Below are positions 7,249 to 12,712 of a stretch of 12,712 bases of DNA, piece by piece. Origin of the DNA: Deltaproteobacteria bacterium RIFCSPLOWO2_02_56_12 (GTDB lineage Bacteria; Desulfobacterota; Binatia; UBA9968); the NCBI GenBank assembly GCA_001799045.1, contig MGRY01000185.1, positions 1 to 12,712 on the forward strand, written 5' to 3'. The position numbers and the translations under genes are program-made. The notes beneath the pieces are model-generated. The model saw only the letters and a program-made list of their open reading frames with translations, ran no database searches and was not told the origin of the DNA. The stretch's first letter is position 1. Each line of letters starts with the position of its first letter.

Positions 7249-9180
7249 ATGCCTTACATCATCGGCACTGCGGGACATATCGACCACGGCAAAACGAGCC
7301 TCATCAAAGCTCTGACCGGAGAGGATACCGACCGACTGAAGGAAGAAAAAGAGCGCGGGATCTCCATCGACCTGGGCTTTGCCCACTTTGACCTTCCGGA
7401 CGGGAGCCAGGCAGGCATCGTCGATGTCCCGGGACATGAGCGGTTTATCCGCAACATGCTCGCCGGCGCCCACGGCATCGATCTCGTCCTCTTCACAGTA
7501 GCGGCCGATGACGGGGTGATGCCCCAGACTGAAGAGCACTTCGATATCGTCCATCTGCTCGGCGTGAAACTCGCCATCTTCCTCATCACCAAGGCAGATC
7601 TGGTTCCCGCCTCAAGGCTCCGTGAGGTCGAAGAGGAAATCAGGATTCTGGCCGTGGGGACCGCTCTGGAAGAGGCCCCGATCATTCCGTTCTCGGCGGT
7701 GACCGGCCAGGGGTTGCCGGAGCTGCGCGCCCGGATCTCGCAGATGCTCCAGAACTGCAACAAGCCGCATCCAAGCGGTTACTTTCGCCTTCCGGTGGAT
7801 CGCGCGTTTGTCCTGCAGGGCCACGGGGTCGTCATCACGGGAACCGCGCTAAGCGGAGATGTCAGGATCGGCGATCACATTCGCTGTCTCCCCGGCGACC
7901 AGACGTTCCGGGTGCGCAGCCTCCAGGTTCACAACCGATCCGTCGAGGCGGCCGGCTGGGGGCAGCGCATCGCTCTAAACTTGAGCGGTCTTGAGAAGGC
8001 CTCCATCACCCGCGGACATGCCATCTGCCACGAAAAGTTGACTCTGGTCTCCGACCGGTTCGACGCTTTTTTGGAGGTGCGGCCCGCCGCCGCCAAAGGG
8101 ATTAAAAACCACCAGCGCCTTCGGGTCCATGTGGGCACGGCGGAGCGATTGGTCAAATTGATCCTTTTGGGTTCCAAAGAGCATGTAGAGCCCAAAGGCT
8201 CCGCCTACTGCCAGATCGTTCTTGCAGAACCCGTGATGGCGCTGCGCGGAGATCGGTTTATCGTCAGGGACGAGACAGCGCAGCGGACACTGGGCGGCGG
8301 CATCGTCATTCATCCCTGGGCCCGGAAACATAAAAGGGGCGAGCCGGAACTCGAGGCACGCCTGCATGCTCTCCACACGGGAGATGTCCCTACCCTCGTG
8401 GAAGGGTTCATCAACGAGAGCGACGACTTCGCCCTGCCCATCGGCCCCTTCCATCAGTTCCTCAACCTGAGGGAGGAAGAGGTCCGCGATCAAATGGATC
8501 GGATAAAGACGATCCGCTCCCTCAGCGCGGAAGCGGAAAAGCTCTACACGACGGAAAAGAAATGGCAGGGCCTTAAGGACAGCAGCCTCAAGGCGCTAAA
8601 GGATTTCCATCTCCTCCATCCCCTCGCGCCGGGAATGGACATGGAAGAGCTGAGGGCCAAAGCCCTCTATGCCGTTCCGTCCCGGCTGTTTCGCGATTTT
8701 TTAGAGATTCTCGCCGGCGACAAACTGGTGGTCCGGGAAGGAAACCTCCTGAGGCTTCCGCAACACCGCGTTCATCTCAAGGGCGAAGAAAAAGGCCTCA
8801 TGGAAAAAATCAAAAAGCATCTGGGAGAAAATCCTCTTGCCCCTCCCGACTTAAAGCAGATAGAAAAAGATCTGGGCGCCGGGCGGGCAAAGCTCAACGA
8901 AGTCCTTCGGGTGATGGAAAGAGACGGCGCTATCATACGGGTGGCATCGGATCTTTACTTTCTCTCGGACTGCGTTGACAAAGTGAAGGGCGTTTTATAT
9001 AAATACTTGGCTAATAACACCGAGATTACCGCGGCTACCTTCCGCGACCTTTTAGGTTCCAGCCGCAAGTATACGATTGCCCTCCTTGAACATTTCGATC
9101 GTGAAGGACTCACGGTTAGAATCGGAGATGCGAGGCGGCTGAAATCTCCCGTGCCCGCGGGAAGGCAGAGAGTCCCGTGA
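7249..9180 (+). CDS. selB: Selenocysteine-specific elongation factor
   Basis: SelB is the GTPase that carries selenocysteinyl-tRNA(Sec) to the ribosome and binds the mRNA SECIS hairpin, so that UGA is read as selenocysteine. The 643 residues show the GTPase motifs in order: GHIDHGKT (residues 9-16), ERGISIDLGFA (35-45), DVPGHE (59-64) and TKAD (114-117). These are followed by EF-Tu-like beta-barrel domains beginning around YFRLPVDRAFVLQGHGVVITGTALSG. The last about 250 residues are helical and charged, fitting the winged-helix repeats that bind SECIS RNA; they end near LEHFDREGLTVRIGDARRLK. The REGISIDLGFA-type G2 motif separates SelB from EF-Tu. Its length is normal. Start choice is firm because the P-loop follows MPYIIGTA directly, although the ribosome-binding site is weak. 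It lies 51 bases after selA and 92 before selD, and is probably co-transcribed with them. Confidence 0.96.
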   Translation: MPYIIGTAGHIDHGKTSLIKALTGEDTDRLKEEKERGISIDLGFAHFDLPDGSQAGIVDVPGHERFIRNMLAGAHGIDLVLFTVAADDGVMPQTEEHFDIVHLLGVKLAIFLITKADLVPASRLREVEEEIRILAVGTALEEAPIIPFSAVTGQGLPELRARISQMLQNCNKPHPSGYFRLPVDRAFVLQGHGVVITGTALSGDVRIGDHIRCLPGDQTFRVRSLQVHNRSVEAAGWGQRIALNLSGLEKASITRGHAICHEKLTLVSDRFDAFLEVRPAAAKGIKNHQRLRVHVGTAERLVKLILLGSKEHVEPKGSAYCQIVLAEPVMALRGDRFIVRDETAQRTLGGGIVIHPWARKHKRGEPELEARLHALHTGDVPTLVEGFINESDDFALPIGPFHQFLNLREEEVRDQMDRIKTIRSLSAEAEKLYTTEKKWQGLKDSSLKALKDFHLLHPLAPGMDMEELRAKALYAVPSRLFRDFLEILAGDKLVVREGNLLRLPQHRVHLKGEEKGLMEKIKKHLGENPLAPPDLKQIEKDLGAGRAKLNEVLRVMERDGAIIRVASDLYFLSDCVDKVKGVLYKYLANNTEITAATFRDLLGSSRKYTIALLEHFDREGLTVRIGDARRLKSPVPAGRQRVP

Positions 9181-9194
9181 TAATTGCCTTTGGC

Positions 9195-9260
9195 TCAAAA
9201 TGCAAAGCGCAAATTGGAAAATGCAAATTTGACTTTTACATTTTGCAATTTTCATTTTGA
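9195..9260 (+). repeat. Long imperfect hairpin of AATGCAAA-type words between selB and selD
   Basis: The outer arms TCAAAATG (9195-9202) and CATTTTGA (9253-9260) are perfect complements. Inside them, ATTGGAAAATGCAAA (from about 9213) pairs with TTTACATTTTGCAAT (to about 9249) with only two mismatches. The selD Shine-Dalgarno follows four bases later, so a folded leader could affect selD translation. It may equally be inert spacer repeat. Confidence 0.65.
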
Positions 9261-9263
9261 ATT

Positions 9264-9267
9264 GGAG
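9264..9267 (+). promoter_or_regulatory. Ribosome-binding site that fixes the selD start
   Basis: GGAG lies five bases before the ATG at 9273 (TTGGAGAACAG then ATG). This is the best ribosome-binding signal in the selenium cluster. It supports translation starting upstream of the in-frame TGA at 9333 rather than at the GTG at 9363, which has no such signal. Confidence 0.75.
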
Positions 9268-9272
9268 AACAG

Positions 9273-10331
9273 ATGAGACTCATCCGAAGACGCAAAACAA
9301 TCCGTTTGACGCGGCAGGTAAAGGCCGCCGGCTGAGCTGCCAAGCTCGGCCCGGCCGACCTCGTGCAAGTTTTGCACAGCCTGCCAAAGTTCGAGAACCC
9401 CGATTTGATCGTCGGAGTGGAAACCTCCGACGACGCCGGAGTGTTTCGCCTGCGGCCTGATCTCGCTATCGTCAATACCGTCGATTTTTTTACCCCGATC
9501 GTGGACGATCCCTATGTCTTCGGGCAGATCGCCGCGACCAACGCCCTGAGCGACATCTACGCCATGGGAGCGGAGCCGAGAACCGCCATGAACATCGTCT
9601 GTTTCCCGAAGGGAAAAATGGATATCCGGGTTCTGGGCGAAGTCCTCAAGGGCGGAGCGGAAAAGGTACAGGAGGCGGGGGCGGTCGTGGTCGGCGGCCA
9701 CAGCATCATCGATGAGGAAATTAAATATGGAATGGCCATTACCGGAGTCATTCATCCCGACAAGGTCATCCGCAATGTCGGCGTTCAGGAAGGGGACGCA
9801 CTCATCCTGACGAAACCGCTGGGGACAGGCATCATCAGCACGGCGCTCAAAAAGGGAAAGGCCTCGAAGGAGAGCGTGCAGGCGTCGGTCGCTTCCATGA
9901 TCACGCTCAACGACACCGCCTCCAAAATCATGCGCAACTACCCTGTGCATGCCTGCTCGGACATCACGGGATACGGTTTATTGGGCCATGCCCTGGAGAT
10001 GGCGAGCGGCAGCAGCGTCACCTTGATTCTGGAATCCGCCAAGCTCCCCATCCTTCACCGGGCGCCGCGCCTGGCGGAAAAAGGATATCTCACCGGCGGA
10101 TGCAAGAGAAACCGCGACTATCTCAAGGATAAGATCACTGTCGATAAATCGATACGTGAAGGGCTGGTTGAGGTGGCCTTTGACCCGCAAACTTCCGGCG
10201 GCCTCCTGATCGCCGTGGCGCAAAAATATGCCGCCAAGCTGGTAGACGAGCTGCAAGCGAACGGCGTCAAGGCAGCTACCGCTGTCGGCTACGCCACCTC
10301 TCTCCAAAAAGCCTGGGTGAGACTCGTCTGA
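9273..10331 (+). CDS. selD: Selenide, water dikinase (selenophosphate synthetase), UGA-encoded selenoprotein
   Basis: SelD makes selenophosphate from selenide and ATP, the selenium donor for SelA. The full frame is 352 codons from ATG 9273 with one in-frame TGA at 9333-9335 (codon 21). The N-terminus reads IRLTRQVKAAG-Sec-AAKLGPADL. In E. coli SelD the catalytic Cys17 and Lys20 are separated exactly as Sec21 and Lys24 are here. Downstream come GVETSDDAGVF, the family core TVDFFTPIVDDPYVFGQIAA and ALSDIYAMGAEP. Then follow VVVGGHSI, HACSDITGYGLLGHALEMA and FDPQTSGGLL. The total length equals normal SelD, whereas starting at GTG 9363 would lose the glycine-rich active-site segment. A GUU-loop hairpin 33 bases after the UGA fits a bacterial SECIS. 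All Sec machinery is encoded beside it, so readthrough is expected. Sec insertion itself is inferred. Confidence 0.94.
9333..9377 (+). promoter_or_regulatory. Selenocysteine UGA and putative bacterial SECIS hairpin in selD
   Basis: The UGA (9333-9335) is followed after 33 bases by a perfect six-pair hairpin: GTGCAA (9363-9368), loop GTT (9369-9371), TTGCAC (9372-9377). Bacterial SECIS elements are known to carry a G at the start of the apical loop, some 16-37 bases after the UGA, and SelB reads a GU in the E. coli fdhF loop; both features are here. Separately, the UGA lies inside a 12-pair GC-rich stem (9327-9355, one bulge, loop GCCA), which could slow ribosomes at that codon. Confidence 0.8.
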
Positions 10332-10332
10332 G

Positions 10333-10427
10333 GCCGTGTTCGTGATCGCGACTCGTGCTCGTAAGAAAGCACGATTGTTAGGCCGCGCTTCGGCCAGACG
10401 AGCACGACCACGAGCGACGAGCACGGC
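10333..10427 (+). repeat. Large imperfect inverted repeat of CGTGCTCGT words between selD and selC
   Basis: The 30-base arm at 10333-10362 (starting GCCGTG, ending CGTGCTCGT) is the imperfect reverse complement of 10398-10427 (starting ACGAGCACGA, ending GAGCACGGC). The 35-base middle contains a smaller GGCCG/CGGCC hairpin at 10381-10395. The arms consist of slightly varied CGTGCTCG words. Four T residues follow at 10428-10431, just before selC, so it could act as a partial terminator or processing hairpin. Confidence 0.7.
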
Positions 10428-10433
10428 TTTTGT

Positions 10434-10528
10434 GGAGAAGGAAGGTGCCCGGTGGTGCCGCTGGTCTTCAAAACCAGTCTGGGGATCGTAAGGTCCCCGG
10501 AGGGTTCGACTCCCTCCCTTCTCCGCCA
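10434..10528 (+). tRNA. selC: tRNA-Sec (anticodon UCA)
   Basis: This 95-base tRNA is the selenocysteine tRNA read at UGA. The acceptor stem has eight pairs: GGAGAAGG (10434-10441) with CCTTCTCC (10517-10524), then discriminator G and an encoded CCA (10526-10528). The D arm has six pairs with a four-base loop (GGTGCC-CGGT-GGTGCC, two G-U pairs). The anticodon arm CTGGT-CTTCAAA-ACCAG carries TCA at 10468-10470. The long variable arm GGGGATC-GTAA-GGTCCCC has seven pairs. The T arm GAGGG-TTCGACT-CCCTC has five. The 8+5 acceptor/T helix, long D stem and long extra arm are the bacterial tRNA-Sec hallmarks. It lies 102 bases after selD, on the same strand, and may be part of that transcript or have its own promoter. 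Confidence 0.98.
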
Positions 10529-10547
10529 AAGATCTGCCGATCCTTTT
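10528..10547. terminator. Weak hairpin between selC and the toxin gene
   Basis: AAAG-ATC (10528-10534) can pair with GATC-CTTT (10539-10546, one bulged C) around loop TGCC, followed by a short T/C stretch. It lies exactly between the convergent selC and toxin genes and could end transcripts from both sides. It is short and AT-rich, so this is a guess. Confidence 0.3.
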
Positions 10548-10829
10548 CTAATCTTTCCCTCTTATTATTCGGAGACGGGCCTGTCTGGCGCAGTGGCGGA
10601 TATAAGCGACCTCGATCAAATCTTCCGAGATGATCCGGTAAACGATCCGGTAGCTATTCCTGGCGGCCAAGAGGGCTCGGTAGCCCTGAAAGGCATCGAA
10701 CATAGCCGGACCTATCTCAGGAAAATCGCAAAGGAGATCGAGTTTGGCGATGATCTGATCCTGGATCGCAGAGGGAAGGGCCTCCAGCTCTTTCTGAGCC
10801 CGCGGCAGGAGTTTAACCTTTCTTGGCAC
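10548..10829 (-). CDS. RelE/ParE-family toxin
   Basis: This 93-residue basic protein has the RelE/ParE fold pattern. The N-terminus is LLPRAQKELEALP, followed by an amphipathic helix. The central FQGYRALLAARNSYRIVYRI matches the conserved Arg-rich strand region, and the tail is IEVAYIRHCARQARLR. RelE members cleave mRNA in the ribosome and ParE members poison gyrase; the sequence alone does not decide between them. The IRHCARQ tail resembles the IxHRxxVY-type ending of RelE proteins. Its ATG lies inside the antitoxin gene (17-base overlap), so the two are translationally coupled. The stop codon is only 20 bases from the 3' end of selC, in convergent orientation. It appears intact. Confidence 0.85.
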   Translation of the reverse strand: MPRKVKLLPRAQKELEALPSAIQDQIIAKLDLLCDFPEIGPAMFDAFQGYRALLAARNSYRIVYRIISEDLIEVAYIRHCARQARLRIIRGKD

Positions 10830-11097
10830 GCTTTGCCCTTTTGGCTTTGAACTCCTCTAGCCCAATACCCTTCCCGGCCTTGGAGTCTCGCTCAGCCTCA
10901 GCAAGCCTTTCTCTCCAGTCCGGCTGGCTCATCTCCTCCAGGGTAGCTATCATTCCCTCGTAGTCTTCATAGTTCACCAAAAGGGCGGCAGGCCTGCCTC
11001 TCTGGGTAATCACCACAGGGTCGCGCGTCTGCTTGACGCTCTCGACTATCTTCTTTGCCCGCGTCTGCAGGTCCGAAATAGGGACGATTTTCTCCAT
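10813..11097 (-). CDS. Phd/YefM-family antitoxin
   Basis: This 94-residue protein should neutralise the toxin encoded after it and repress the pair's promoter. The N-terminal half has the Phd/YefM DNA-binding and dimerisation pattern: IVPISDLQTRAKKIVESVK, then DPVVITQRGRPAALLVNYEDYE. The C-terminal half is charged and probably disordered until it wraps the toxin; it ends in a lysine/alanine-rich tail (FKAKRAKRAKKG). GGAGG at 11104-11108 sits six bases before the ATG at 11097, a strong start. The antitoxin gene is first and overlaps the toxin gene by 17 bases, the usual order. It lies downstream of the oxidoreductase gene on the same strand but has its own promoter-like region. Confidence 0.88.
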   Translation of the reverse strand: MEKIVPISDLQTRAKKIVESVKQTRDPVVITQRGRPAALLVNYEDYEGMIATLEEMSQPDWRERLAEAERDSKAGKGIGLEEFKAKRAKRAKKG

Positions 11098-11128
11098 TCC
11101 ATTCCTCCAAATCTTAAACTAATAACCA

Positions 11129-11158
11129 AATATATATCTGGAACTATATGCAAGTCAA
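11129..11158 (-). promoter_or_regulatory. Sigma70-like promoter of the toxin-antitoxin pair
   Basis: On the minus strand TTGACT (11153-11158) is followed after 18 bases by TATATT (11129-11134), or after 16 by TATATA. The expected transcript start is about 25 bases before the antitoxin ATG. ATATA/TATAT half-sites around 11132-11149 could be the autorepression operator. The region is much more AT-rich than its surroundings. Confidence 0.55.
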
Positions 11159-11209
11159 GACGCAGAACCCTGCCAAACTACATAAAGTAATGTGTCCCTA
11201 GATTCGGGC

Positions 11210-12712
11210 TTAGGATTTTGCTTTGGTCTCTTCCAAGGCGAGAAAGATCTTCTCGGCCTTGATGGGAAGGTCCCTGATGCGCACCCCGACGGCATCGAAA
11301 ACCGCGTTGGCGATCGCCGGCGCGACGGGAATCAGCGCGCTTTCGCCGATCCCCTTGGCGCCAAACGGCCCGTTACGGTCGGGAACTTCGACGCAAATCG
11401 GATCGATCACTGGTGGCATATCGCCGAACGACGGTAGAACGTAATCAACAAGGTTGGGATTAATCAGCTGGCCGTTGTCGTAAGCGATTTCTTCGAACAT
11501 CGCCTGGCCGATGCCGGTGATCGCCGCGCCGGCGAGTTGCTGGCGGCAACCGAGCGGGTTGAGCGCCTTGCCGACATCGACGGCGGTGGCATACTTGATG
11601 AGCTTGAACTTGCCGGTATCGACATCCACTTCCACTTCGGCGGCGCCGGCAGCAAAGAACCAAAACGCCGACGTGCTCTTCTCGCCGAATTCGTTTTTCG
11701 TGGAAGTCTTGACCTGCCCCTCACCGACCAGCGTGCCCCCCTGCATGCCGAAGCGCTTGAACATCACCTCCGCGTAGTCGAGCTGCGTTTCGGGCAGACG
11801 TATCTTGCCGTCGGCGAAGGTCACTTTGTCTTCCGGCACGCCGTATTCCTTCACGACAATCTGCTTGAGTTGGCGCATGATATCCTGCGCCGCGAGCTGC
11901 ACCGCTTTGCCCATATGAAAAGTCGAGCGGCTCGATGAAGTCGTGAGATCGTACGGCACGACATCGGTGTCGACGCCAAGAACTTGGATCGTTTGGATCG
12001 GAAGTCCGAGCTCCTTGCCGGCGATTTGCGCCAAGACCGTCTCCGAGCCCTGCCCCATCTCGACCGTGCCGGTATATATGGACAGGCTCGCGTCTTCGTT
12101 GAGCTTCACCACGGCGCATGAAATCGACGGCGTGATCGTCGCCTTGATCATGCACGCGAGTCCTTTTCCCCTTCTGATGTTGGTTTCTTTTTTCCCTTCG
12201 ACCTTTTTTCCCCACCCGATCGATTTGGCCACTTCGTCCAAACATTCCTTAAGCCCAACGGCGCGCAGCGTCTCTTCGGTGACGAACTTATCGCCTTCGT
12301 CGTAACCGTTCTGCTTGCGTAGCTCAAGCGGATCGATCTTCAGCGCCGTGGCGATGATGTCCATTTGCGACTCCACGGCCCACGCCGATTGCGACACACC
12401 GAAGCCGCGGAACGCGCCGGCCGGCGGCTTGTTGGTGTAAACCGAATAGGAATCGATTTTAAGATTGGGAATTTTATACGGGCCCGCGGCGGTATAGCCG
12501 GATTTCTTCGCCACCCGCGGTCCGATCTCGGCGTAGGCACCGGTGTCGAGATGGATCTCGCACTCGCGCGCCACCAGCGTGCCGTCTTTCTTGACGCCGG
12601 TCTTCATGCGGATGACCGCGGCGTGCTTGGTGATCGTGTAGAAAACTTCCTCGCGCGTGAGCACCACGCGCACTGGCCGTCCCGCTTTCTGCGCCAATGC
12701 CACGGTGATCGG
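11210..12712 (-). CDS. Xanthine dehydrogenase-family molybdopterin-binding subunit, 5' end cut by window edge
   Basis: The 500 residues visible are the C-terminal two thirds of a molybdenum hydroxylase large subunit (xanthine dehydrogenase/aldehyde oxidase family), cytoplasmic enzymes that hydroxylate an aromatic ring, purine or aldehyde. The frame runs off the window (PITVALAQKAGRPVRVVLTREE), so about 250-280 residues are missing; the GTG at 12703 is not the start. Motifs include NKPPAGAFRGFGVSQ, GTVEMGQGSETVLAQIAG, TSSSRSTFHMGKAVQLAA, VDVGKALNPLGCRQQLAGA and GPFGAKGIGESALIP. In the last of these the glutamate (codon 11342-11344) is the expected catalytic base. The AYxCSFR active-site loop of true CO dehydrogenase is absent; the corresponding region reads GAFRGFG. 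The substrate is unknown, and no FAD or iron-sulfur subunit gene is visible. Confidence 0.9.
   Translation of the reverse strand, partial: PITVALAQKAGRPVRVVLTREEVFYTITKHAAVIRMKTGVKKDGTLVARECEIHLDTGAYAEIGPRVAKKSGYTAAGPYKIPNLKIDSYSVYTNKPPAGAFRGFGVSQSAWAVESQMDIIATALKIDPLELRKQNGYDEGDKFVTEETLRAVGLKECLDEVAKSIGWGKKVEGKKETNIRRGKGLACMIKATITPSISCAVVKLNEDASLSIYTGTVEMGQGSETVLAQIAGKELGLPIQTIQVLGVDTDVVPYDLTTSSSRSTFHMGKAVQLAAQDIMRQLKQIVVKEYGVPEDKVTFADGKIRLPETQLDYAEVMFKRFGMQGGTLVGEGQVKTSTKNEFGEKSTSAFWFFAAGAAEVEVDVDTGKFKLIKYATAVDVGKALNPLGCRQQLAGAAITGIGQAMFEEIAYDNGQLINPNLVDYVLPSFGDMPPVIDPICVEVPDRNGPFGAKGIGESALIPVAPAIANAVFDAVGVRIRDLPIKAEKIFLALEETKAKS

Noticed and set aside
7975..8493. 172-residue minus-strand open frame inside selB
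   Set aside because: It is a shadow of the GC-rich selB coding frame, with no domain or start signal.
9327..9355. The GC-rich stem containing the UGA as the SECIS itself
   Set aside because: Its loop is only three bases after the UGA, outside the known bacterial spacing; the GUU-loop hairpin further on fits better.
9252..9950. 232-residue minus-strand open frame opposite selD
   Set aside because: It is entirely antisense to a well-supported gene, has an unnatural residue mix (many His, Asp, Arg), and no recognisable domain.
9363..10331. selD starting at the GTG at 9363
   Set aside because: It lacks a ribosome-binding site, loses the catalytic Sec/Cys segment, and its first bases are the SECIS hairpin arm. 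The ATG at 9273 with UGA readthrough gives the full family length.
10333..10427. CRISPR array or intrinsic terminator
   Set aside because: There are no regularly spaced identical repeats, and the T-run after the inverted repeat is only four bases.
11210..12712. Aerobic carbon monoxide dehydrogenase large subunit (coxL)
   Set aside because: The AYxCSFR signature is missing; the corresponding region reads GAFRGFG as in other family members.

Overview
The window looks like a piece of a Gram-negative-type bacterial chromosome, probably an environmental lineage such as a Desulfobacterota, NC10 or Rokubacteria relative. That guess rests only on gene content (stand-alone biotin-independent carboxyltransferase subunit, UGA-containing selD, xanthine-dehydrogenase-family enzyme) and base composition. 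No marker gene in the window fixes the taxonomy.

Layout. Positions 1-342 hold no recognisable gene, but there is a strong plus-strand intrinsic terminator at 250-280. Positions 343-4097 carry a minus-strand four-gene operon read emrA-like, emrB-like, azlC, azlD. It has 1-nt spacing, then a 4-nt ATGA overlap, then a 25-nt overlap. It joins a two-component drug-efflux pump to a branched-chain amino acid exporter, and a 19-nt near-perfect dyad lies upstream at 4148-4166. Positions 4217-5653 (minus) encode a pyruvate/oxaloacetate carboxyltransferase subunit without its own biotin domain. Positions 5803-10528 (plus) form a complete selenocysteine module: selA, selB, selD and the tRNA-Sec gene selC. 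Positions 10548-11097 (minus) are a RelE/ParE toxin and Phd/YefM antitoxin pair facing selC. Positions 11210-12712 (minus) are the C-terminal part of a molybdopterin-binding hydroxylase large subunit cut by the window edge.

The most notable system is the selenocysteine module. SelD makes selenophosphate, SelA uses it to convert seryl-tRNA-Sec to selenocysteinyl-tRNA-Sec, selC is that tRNA, and SelB delivers it to UGA codons marked by a SECIS hairpin. Here selD is itself a selenoprotein gene. The reading frame runs from a well-placed ATG at 9273 through an in-frame TGA at 9333, exactly at the catalytic Cys/Sec position. A GUU-loop hairpin follows at the right distance to be the bacterial SECIS. 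An ordinary gene caller would start selD at the GTG at 9363 and lose the active site. The module is therefore self-dependent: its selenium donor enzyme needs its own product.

Each spacer of the selenium cluster (7206-7248, 9195-9260, 10333-10427) is made of a different degenerate short-word repeat. Two of them fold as long imperfect hairpins. These are the least explained sequences in the window.
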